DNA of 27,118 nucleotides from a bacterium (GTDB lineage: Bacteria; Spirochaetota; UBA4802; UBA5550): assembly GCA_024224995.1 (NCBI GenBank), contig JAAENB010001228.1, positions 1-27,118 on the forward strand, in the 5' to 3' direction. The translations under genes were made by a program, and so were the position numbers. The notes under the pieces were generated by a model. The model had not been told where the DNA came from, made no database searches, and worked only from the letters and a program-made list of their open reading frames with translations. This document shows positions 14,971 to 25,100 of this stretch, in pieces. Numbering within the stretch: position 1 is the first letter of the stretch; each line of letters opens with the position of its first letter.

Positions 14971-16047
14971 AACAGTAAAATCTTCATTTTTCATTTGCAC
15001 CCCATTGACTATTATCGCGATAGCATGAATGCCTTCATAGTGTTTGCGGGTGGACAGGTTCGCGAAAGAATGCTTTTTGGAAAACGAATACGTGCCCGGT
15101 TTATATGTCTTCTCGGATATTTGAAATATCTTCCCCGATTGTTTCCCGTTCTTTTTCACGAAATCGATCCTGTACTCCAGGCGTACTTTACTCTCCTTTT
15201 GCCCGTGAACCGATAATTCAAATGAGAATTGCAGATCATTGCCGATAAGTACAGTCTTTTTTTCGAGCTTCAATTCATTGACGACTAAATTCGAAGGATC
15301 ACTAAACCCAAACAGCCGGAGCGCCCGTATGTTCCCGGCTTTGAGCAGGCTCCGGCAGGCATGTTTTACTATCCAGTCCGTTCGCGGAGAATTCCCATAC
15401 CACTGCTCGCAAATGCCGAGCACCACTTCGGGATTGTCTTTTGATATATCATTAAGATTATTGGCAACACTTCTTCTCACAAATTCCGATTCATCATCTT
15501 TTAGTTTTTCCAGAACCGGGAGAATAAGCCCCGGATCCTTCTTAAACGCCGGTAATGCCATTGCCCAGGGCAGGCGCGGCCGGCATCCTTCACTGGCAAA
15601 ACGGCGGACATTTTCAGCGGCATCCTCCGCCCATTCTCTCATATGGGCCATAATCCGCTCCGGGTCCCGCGCCAGAAAAGGACGGATCGCGAATTCCGAT
15701 GATGAGTATTTCGTGAAGCAGCCTAACGCGGGAATGGACGCGTCCCAGTCGTCCATCCCGTAAACCTCAACGTAATCGGGAAGGACCATTGCTCCAAAAC
15801 CCGTAATATGGGGCGCGGCTTTTTTTAATATGTCCAGTGCTTTCTTATAATCCCGGGGCAGGGTCTCGTGCAGCGCGATTGTGGTATGGCGCATCTTTTC
15901 TTTTAACTCTTTTGAGTCCCAGTCCCTGCTAAAAACCAGGTCCAGGAAATTTTTTTTATCGAACTTTTTATAGTGCTGCTTGATTACATCAGCGAATGTG
16001 TTTAAATATTTTTTTGTGAAAAAAGTGTCTTTTAATCGTTCAGCCAT
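14908..16047 (-). CDS. alkC: AlkC-type DNA glycosylase with Ig-like domain
   Basis: The 379-residue protein (from ATG 16047, M-A-E-R-L-K-D, typical of AlkC N-termini; an in-frame GTG at 16062 adds five residues) is built of alpha-helical HEAT-like repeats to about residue 270. Conserved stretches include D-W-D-A-S-I-P-A-L, F-A-I-R-P-F and F-V-R-R-S-V-A-N-N-L-N-D. A beta-rich Ig-like domain follows (about 275-360, R-L-E-Y-R-I-D-F-V-K-K-N-G). AlkC enzymes remove positively charged alkylated bases such as 3-methylcytosine and 3-methyladenine without base flipping, and the Ig-like domain is characteristic. It lies 67 bases downstream of the NRPS gene on the same strand, with a possible promoter of its own. 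The last residues overlap the 3' end of the PAS regulator gene. Confidence 0.85.
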   Translation of the reverse strand: MAERLKDTFFTKKYLNTFADVIKQHYKKFDKKNFLDLVFSRDWDSKELKEKMRHTTIALHETLPRDYKKALDILKKAAPHITGFGAMVLPDYVEVYGMDDWDASIPALGCFTKYSSSEFAIRPFLARDPERIMAHMREWAEDAAENVRRFASEGCRPRLPWAMALPAFKKDPGLILPVLEKLKDDESEFVRRSVANNLNDISKDNPEVVLGICEQWYGNSPRTDWIVKHACRSLLKAGNIRALRLFGFSDPSNLVVNELKLEKKTVLIGNDLQFSFELSVHGQKESKVRLEYRIDFVKKNGKQSGKIFQISEKTYKPGTYSFSKKHSFANLSTRKHYEGIHAIAIIVNGVQMKNEDFTVSCYNSIASGPLRESIVHRQE

Positions 16048-16077
16048 TTTGTTTTTCCGCACTGTTTTATTGTTAAA

Positions 16078-16106
16078 AATAGAAATGTAGTCGCTGATGC
16101 TGTCAA
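16078..16106 (-). promoter_or_regulatory. Candidate promoter of alkC
   Basis: On the minus strand a perfect TTGACA (16101-16106) is followed after exactly 17 bases by TCTATT (16078-16083), between the NRPS stop and the alkC start. alkC could thus be expressed apart from the NRPS. Confidence 0.45.
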
Positions 16107-16114
16107 TACAATTT

Positions 16115-19100
16115 TTAGTTTAACAAAATTTCTTTAATTATCCTGATGTTTTTTTCAATATTCCCGTTAGTGAGCATATCCAGGTGCGGTCCATGACCGG
16201 AATAAAGCCGGTATGATTTATTGCTTAACTCCTTCCAGCCCTGTAGATCGTCCCGGTCCGCGACAATTCGCTGAGACTCTGCTGAAGTAATTAAATGAAT
16301 ATTGGCGTTAATCTTTTTAAACTCCGGATCCCTGAGAATATAATCAAAATAATTCTTAGTGTTTGCCAGGGTTTTTTCAACCAGGTGTTCATGAACCATA
16401 TCCCTTTTTATTCGTTCAGCCAGCTCCGCCTCAAATTCGGACTTTTCTTTCTGAATAAAATCGAGCGTATTTCCGCTAAGGCTTTTTCTGTAACAATCGA
16501 GCATAATAATGTCCGACACCTTACAGCCTCTTTTCTCCAGTTCCATTGCCGTGCGGAAGGCAAGAATGCCGCCGGCAGAATATCCAACAAGGATATACGG
16601 GCCGCGGGATTGGATCTGTAAAATGGTATCGCAATAGGCGTTGATTTTATCTTCTGCCGTAATATAATTAAATCCGTACATATCAAAGTTGTTGAGATAG
16701 GCAGCCATACTCTTAAAAATAATCCCGTATCCTAAAACCGGGGGAAAACAGAACAGGGTTTTTCTTTCTGTTTTGTGCAGGGGAATACATATATCCTGGT
16801 AGGCTTCATGATCGGTATCGCTATAAGCTGCTGCGGGTTTATCTTCTTTTTCGGAATCGATAAAATAAGCCAGTTCTTTAATCGTGGGACTCCTGAAAAT
16901 GTGTGCTAGTGGGATTTCCACTCCAAAGCGGTCCAGAACCGCCGAAACGATGGAGATGAGATTTAATGAATTACCGCCCCGGTCGAAGAAGTTGTCCGTG
17001 GTGCTGATGCTGTCGAGAAAAAAGATCTCTTTGCAAATACTCAGGAGATCTTCTTCTGTTTTATTTACGGGAGCCGTGAATTCTTCTTTTGTTCCCACAA
17101 CCGTATCGATTTTTTTCAGTGCCCGGTAATCGGTTTTACCGTTAGGCGTTAGCGGAATATCATCAACAACCACAAAGAGCGCGGGAACCATATAATCGGG
17201 AAGCGTTTCATGCAAGTAGTCCCGGAGTTTTTCAATGGAAAAACCGTTAAGTTTGATAAATTCATCAACCAGGGACGCGACCCGTTCCCGGTTCTCTTTT
17301 TTCCAGGCGGCTCCCACAGTTCCCTCTCCATGCCACACGATCTCCGCTTCCAGTGAAACGGGATTATTCTCAAAGAGATCAATCGTAATAGAGACTGCTT
17401 CACCTGTTTTGAAATCTTCGGGAGTACCGGCAAAGGAGATGCCGGTATATGAAATGTCATTGGCAGCCGTGGGAATAGCAGTCCCTGCTGTTTCGCAGTT
17501 AACCGTACATGGCGTGTTAAGCGGTATTCGGTAAGTTATTTGCTCATAATATTTTTTAACCTTTTTACGGACAGCAGAAAAGTCATTAACAGCATTTTTT
17601 ATAAGCAGCATGGGCACGGAACCTGCCTCAAACAGGAACCCTGTTTTTTTATGTGACGCGTGGCGCACTATTGCGGCAATTGAAATTGTTTCATTATGCA
17701 GGGGCGGTTTAAATACCAGGGTTACCCGGTCGCCCTTCATGAGCACTGTCTCTTTTGAGAAAAGCCCTATGCCGCTGTAGGATATATCTTTTATTGCTGT
17801 ATCGAAAGCTGAACCATCGGGAAGAGTCACTCTACAGGGCGAGTCATATTTGATCCTGAATTCGGGAATTTTCCTGGATTCGTGATTCACCAGTTCCTGG
17901 TCGTCTTCAAAGGTGTCGAGATAAACAAGGAAGTTGGGAGCAATGTAGGCAACCAGGTTTTTTTCATAGCCGGAGATTTCGTTTACCGTAACCACGGCAT
18001 CGGAAATACCGTGGTGCTGTTTTAACACAGTCTCTATTTCTCCGGGCTCAATTCTGAAGCCGCGGATTTTCACCTGGTTGTCGATCCTGCCCAGGAATTC
18101 AATAGTGCCGTTGGGAAGCCAACGAGCCAGGTCGCCGGTTTTGAACATTTGTTCACCCGGTAGAAATGGGTTGGGAACAAATTTTTCAGCAGTAAGCTCA
18201 TGACTGTTTAAGTAGCCGCGTGAAAGACCGTCTCCCGAAATGCAGAGCTCTCCCGGTGTTCCAATGGGTTGAAGCCGGTTGTATTCATCAAGAATATAAA
18301 GCGAGAAATTTGGTAATGGATTTCCTATAGGGATAGCTGCCGTCCCCTCATCTAATGCGTTTACCTGGTAACAGGTAACAGCAACGGTTGCTTCTGTAGG
18401 TCCATATCCATTGTAAATTGTGTTTTTTCCTGTAGACTCCAGTGCTCTTTTTACATGAGAGACGGACATCTTTTCACCACCAACAAGCACCGAATTTACC
18501 GTGTTAAAAATGCTGTGATCTTTTTCTACCACAGTATTAAACAAGGCGGTGGGAATCAATAAGATCGAGATATTTTTATCTCTTATAATACCGCACAGGT
18601 TATTAACATCAAGTAAACTGTTTTTATCTATTAAAACAAGTTCTGATCCGTTTAATAAGGCGCCAAAGATGTTAAATACGGAAGCGTCAAATGCATAGTT
18701 AGATGATTGAAGCATGGTGTCCCGGGAAGTAATTGGAAAATGTTTAAAATTTTTCACAAAATTTATTACTCCATTGTGCTTGATGAGGCTTCCCCTGGGA
18801 TTTCCGGTTGAACCGGATGTATAAATGATATACGCGAGATTATCGCCCTGTGTTGAAACGGAAAACCGGTCTTTTGAAAGCTGTTCAAAAGAAGCGCTTC
18901 CAAACTGGTTTTTATTCCTGTTCTGTGCTTTATCTCCCTTGTAATCTTTTTCTATTTTGATGATGGCGTCGTACCGGTATTTCGTAAGTTCATTTTCGAT
19001 TGTGTGGATTTTTTTCGTGAAAAAGAGACCGGTTATACAGTTCAGTTCCATACCCATGTCTTCGAAAAAGTCTCTTGAAACAAAGAGCTCTTTTGAAAAA

Positions 19101-22100
19101 TCTGTTTTTGTTCTATACCCTTTGCCGGTATTCTCGTTTTTAAAATCCTGTAGAGAAACCAGGAGATCCTCTTTAAGATCCTGGTCCATAATATCACCAA
19201 TGTATAGTATCCCTTCATTGCTCAACAGGTCAATGGCTTTAAGGATTATTTTACGAAGATAATTATGCCCGTGAAAACATTGTATCACACTATTAATAAT
19301 GATGATATCAAAATCTTTTTTTTGAATCGAATCAATATCATGAGCCGGAAGTGTTTCAAGTATAATGTTGGAAATGTCTTCCTCGGCGATTCGCTTTTTG
19401 TTTTTCTCTATTATGGAATTTGACAGGTCCGTACCATAGTATAGTCCAACAGAAGGAGCAACAGGGAACATGGTTAAGCCGGACGCGCAGCCCACTTCCA
19501 GCACCCGGGCTTTGGGGTGCAGATAGGGTGCAAGCTTGGAGAGCGTATTCTCCGTATACTCATTCATCTCTTCAGTGCTCATGGGGACACCGGTATAACT
19601 GCTTTGCCAGCCGCCGCCTTCAATGGCGTCCTCTGCCTGTTCACCAATATAATTCCACAATGATTCTTTCATGAGTTCATTGTTTTCCTCTTCGTTCTCT
19701 TCGTAAATATTAGCGCTGTCCAGGCAAAGGTATGTTTTAAAAGAAGGACATTCCCACTGGAGCCGGTTCAGTTTTTTAATAAAGTGTTTACTCGAAAGTA
19801 TTACTGAAATATTCGCGTCCTCAAGTATGTATTTTATCCGTTTCTCCGGGAACCCGGTATCAATGGGAACATAGGCTCCCCCTGCCTTTATGATTCCCAT
19901 TATGGCAATGATCTGTTCAATAGAGCTCTCCATGAGTATGCCCACCGGAGTGTCGGGAATAATTGCCAGTTTATCGGCCAGGAGCCGGGCAACCTGGTTA
20001 GTTTTTTCATCCAGCTCTTTGTAACTCAGTTTTGTATCCTTAAAATTGAGTGCTGTGGAGCCGGGATTTCCATCAACCATCTGCTCAAATATTTCGGCAA
20101 TGGTTTTATCTTTTGGATATTCACAGCCGGTGTCATTAAAATCATGCAGTAAGAGTTTTTCTTCCTGCTCCGGCAGAATGGTAATTTCTTTTATGGGAAT
20201 ATTCGGGTCACTAATAATGTCCCGTAGTATGGTCACATAATGTGAAGCCAGGCGTTCCATCGTATCCTTCCGATAGAGCCGGGAGCAGTATTCAAGATTG
20301 CATTTAATTTCATCCCCGATTTCCCAGGTCTCAAGAAAGATATCGAACTTGGAGGTTTTGTTATGATACTCATAGGGAACAAAAGAAAAGTCATCTGTTT
20401 GCACATCGGTGAGTTCAAAGTTCTGTGAAATGAATCCAATATCAAAAAGAGTGTTATGCGATACATCTCTGCGGGCCTGTATTTTCTCAACCAGCAGGTC
20501 GAACTGGTAATCCTGGTTTTCATAGCTGTATATGGCTTCATCTTTTACGGCGTTTAAAAAATCAAGATAGCGCTGTTCCCGGGCAATCTTATTTCGCAAA
20601 ATAACCATATTAACGAACATGCCCGGCATACCCTGCAAGTCGGCATGGGGCCTGTCGGCAATGCCCGAGCCAATCGCGATATCGTGCTGTCCCGTGTACC
20701 GGTTAATGAGGATAATATAGGCCGAAAGAAGGACCATGTAGAGCGTGGCATTATTTTCTCCTGCAAGATCCTTTAATCGCCGAGTCTCTTCTTCCTCTAT
20801 GGTAAAGGTGATCCTGTCTCCCTCAAAACTCTGTACAGCGGGCCGGGGAAAGTCCGTAGGCATCTCAAGTGATGGAACTCCATCCTTAAATTTTTCAAGC
20901 CAGTAGTTTTCCTGTTTCTGTAATTCGTTTTTTTCAAGAAGCCGGTTTTGCTGCCACACCGCGTAGTCTTTATAGTGGAGCCGGGGCAATTCAAAAGATT
21001 CTTCCGTGTATAATTTAAGAAATTCCTTTAGTAAAATAAAAATAGAAGAACCATCAAGCATAATATGATGGATGTCAATGCAAAAAAGATATGAAACAGA
21101 ACTCTCTTCACCCAGTTGTATCAGCTGTGCCCGCATTAAAGGCGGTTGTGCCATATTGAAGGGCTGAACAAAATCATTAATGAGAGAGTCAATTTCTTCC
21201 CGGTTTTTTTCGGTGCTGTAGGCTGTTTTAACCAGTCCAATAGAAAAATCCAATGACCGGTGTATCTTCTGGACCGGTTCACCATCTACTATTTCAAAAC
21301 CGGTTCGCAGTATGTCGAAATCCCGGATGAGCTGCTGAAACGCGGCTTCAATTTTGCCGATATCAACAATTCCATTCACTGAATAGACCAGGGGCATGTT
21401 ATAGTTCTTGTTTGCCGCGTCAAATTGCTGAAGAATAAACATTCTCTTTTGAGCGGAAGAAAGGGGGTAATGCTCCCTTGCGGCAGCCGGTTCAATGGAT
21501 TTGAAATGTGTCTTTTGCATGGCATCAATATACCGGGCCTGCTCTTCAATTGTATTGAGATTAAAGATCTCCACCATGGGAATATCCGCGTTCATTTCTT
21601 TATGGATCATGGTCACCAGAACAGCAGCTTTCAGTGAATGGCCGCCCTGTTCAAAGAAATCATCCCGGATGCCAATCTCCCGGTCCTTGAATAATTCTTT
21701 CCAGATGGCAGTCAGTTGTTTTTCCGTTTCTGTAGACGGGGGAACATGAGTCGATTGAACCTGCTGCAAATCAATACTTGATTTTTGCAGCTCTTTCCTG
21801 TCGAGCTTACCGTTTGCTGTTATTGGCAGCGATTCAATCATCATAAAGCGCGCGGGAACCATGTAATCGGGAAGCCGTGCCAGCAGGTGTTCCCGGGCAT
21901 CCTTGATCAATTCCTCGGGATCGTACCATACACGGTCCGAAACTTCATCAGCGCTTTCCGCCAATGGGGTTTTGCTTTCTCTTTTTTCCGAAATGGCCCA
22001 GACAGTGTAAAAATTGGTATCACTTAATTCATCTTCCTGTTCCGCGACAACCCGGAACCCCTGTTGTTTCAGGGTCTTCGTAACCCACTCAAGCTCACCG

Positions 22101-25100
22101 TCTACTTCATGCACTTCCAGGACTACCTGTTCTATTTTTTCCCAGTCGTTTTCGTCAATTCCCTGCAAGATATTAATTTCGCTTTTTTCAACATCAACTT
22201 TTAACAGGTCAATTTTTTCAATGTTCTGCTCGCGAATAATTTCGGAAACCGTTCTAATGGGACAGGTAAATTGGCGGGCTTCCAGCCGGGTTTCAATTAA
22301 GCGGTCAATATCATCATCGGAAAGTTCACCGGTTTCCTGAGCTGTAATAAATGACTTTAATTCCTGCGCCTCATATTCTGCATCAGCATAACGGCCCGAC
22401 ATAATGGAGATATTGGGATAGTAGGTAAATTCAACTTCACCCGGCTTTTCGCCAAGACCAATATTGAACAAGGTGGTGTTGATGTTATAGAGCGAAGCAT
22501 TGTTCCTGAGTAATTCAAAGAGTTCGGGCACCGGTTCAAAAGAATATATATTTAGATCGTTGAAGCGGTTATTAATAAACACAGAGAAAAGCCCAATGTT
22601 TGAACCAATATCAAAAACACAGTCTCCATCGTTCAGGGTGATGCCGTGTTGTATATAACACTCATCTTTGAAAATATCATCATACATAAAATCGGTTTCA
22701 TTGTTGTTGAGTGAAAAAACCGGTATATCATTGGGCAGGGTGTGAAGCTGCTTCATATCAACCCTGTTTTCCCTCATCATCGTGATTAATTGGAGCACCG
22801 TAGGAGCTTTTTTCCGGTCCGGGATTATATATGCCAGGAGTTCATTGTCTCCGTCTTTTTTTTCCGTTAGCACAACTGCGTTGTCAATGGCTTCATGGGC
22901 GGCGAGGTTCTCGGCAATTTCTCCGGGCTCAATCCTGAATCCCCGGACTTTAACCTGGAAATCGATTCTACCGAGAAATTCAATGTTTCCGTCGGGAAGC
23001 CACCGGGCCAGGTCACCGGTTTTATACATTTTTTCCCCCGGGCGAAAAGGGTTATTCACAAATTTTTCGTCTGTCAGTTCCCGGTTATTAATATAACCCC
23101 GCGCCAGCTGAACTCCGCCAATATGCAGCTCACCAATGATGCCCACAGGCTGTAGACCGTTATGTGAATTGAGAACATATAAATACGTATTCTCAACAGG
23201 CTTGCCGATTGGTACCTTTTCAATCTCTTCATTTGAATCGCAGTCGAAATATGAAACATCAACCGCTGCTTCAGTTGGACCATACAGGTTTATCAATTTG
23301 GTTTTATTGTCTTTTAACAGGAGCCGGTTGAACGTATTAACCTGTGACGGCAGCAGTGCTTCGCCGCTGGCAAAGACCTGCCGCAGGGAAGCGAGTTTAT
23401 TTATGTCCGAAACATTTTCAAGATAATACAAAAAGGTCTGCAGCATAGAGGGAACAAAATGAAGGACCGATACTTTTTGTTCGCTAATTGCCTCGGCGAT
23501 TTGATCCGGGTTTTTTTCCCCGCCCGGGGTAAGCAGTTGAAGCGCCGCGCCCTGGAATGACCACCAGAAGAGTTCCCAAACGGAAACATCAAAGGTATAG
23601 GGTGTTTTTTGCAGCAGGACGTCAGTTTCATCAATGGGATAGAGATTCTGCATCCAGTTAATCCTGTTTACCACGGAATGATGTTCCAGCATCGCGCCTT
23701 TCGGTTTTCCCGTGGAGCCGGAGGTGTAAATAATATAGGCAAGGTTGTGTTCATTGGATATATCCGGAAGATTGCCGGTGCTCATTGTATTGAGTGTCCC
23801 ATGCATTTCATCAAGCAGCAGGATGCTTCGTGTTTTATCTGCCTGTTCCGGGTTTTGTGTAAAAGCAATTCCTGGAATGGTTTTCAAAACTTCAGGAGAA
23901 GGAATCTTAAAATCGTTTGCAAGCATGTTCTCAAGGAGTTCAGTAAACGTGTATTCGCCTTCGCCCATAACAGCCAGGCTGATATTTGTATCTTTTAGAA
24001 TAGTATCATAATCACTGGTTGCGTAAGGACCGCCCGTTATAATTGGGACTCTAATGCCCCATTGCCGCAGCATTGATACTGTTTCATGAAAGAAGTTTTT
24101 AAAAAATGTTAACGTTCTTATACCAACAAGATCGGGACTGTATGTATCGACAAGATTTTTTAATTCCTCAAAGCTGTCAAAGTCAATGCCGGACTTGTAA
24201 ATTCGGAAGTCTACTGCGTCACCGAATTTTTCTTTCGCCTGGGTCGCGAGATATATGAGCCCTATTGGTTGTTCGGAAACTTTGTACAACATCTCATGTG
24301 AGCTGAAATGATATGAAAGATCGAGGAGCAGGACCTTTTTCGTAGTGGATCCAGTTTTTTTCTCAATTTTTATTTCATCAAATAAGGACTTCTTTTCTTT
24401 TGATACCGACCCAATTCTTTCAAAATTACCGGGAATTGTATACTCATCAATTCCGGCAATAGAAAAAACATCTTCGATCTTGTTTATTGCAACGGGCAAA
24501 TATCCGTCATATCTTTGAACCAGCGCTTCTTCCGTGGCTATTTCCATCTGGTAGGGCAGGACCTGGCGTAATCGATCTTTTGAAAGAATATATTCATTCA
24601 TAAACCGGGACTGGTATTGCCTGGTAAATGTTTTTGGAAAAGGAAGTGTTTCCGGGAGCTCATGGTATGCCAGGTCTTTTGACCGCATAATCGCTTCTTT
24701 TGAAACGCCATGTTCCAGAGCGAATTGTTCCATTTCCGTATTGGGATATATCTTGAGAATATGCACAAAGGGGAAATAGAACCACTCAACACTTTTAATA
24801 AACTCAAGTGTCATGAGTGCTTCTTCTTCGGTTTCCGTAGGGAATCCGTGCATGGTAGCCAGTTCAAGACCCACAAAAGGGTAGGTCCCGGCTATATAAT
24901 CAACTGCTGTTTTAAATTTATCGAGATTGATATTTTTCTTTAATAGTTTTTGCAGCCGGGGGGACGCTGTTTCCAGGGAAAGGTTCATAAGACGGGTGCC
25001 TGCTTCAACCATGAGATCAATATAATCATTGGGCAAGGCGTCTCCTCTGAGTCCATTTGGAAAAAATATCTGAATGTCTAATTTATTTTCAAGAATCAAT

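Noticed and set aside
23609..24011. Plus-strand open frames of 90-130 codons inside the NRPS gene
   Set aside because: They oppose a single uninterrupted domain-bearing frame and have no recognisable product.
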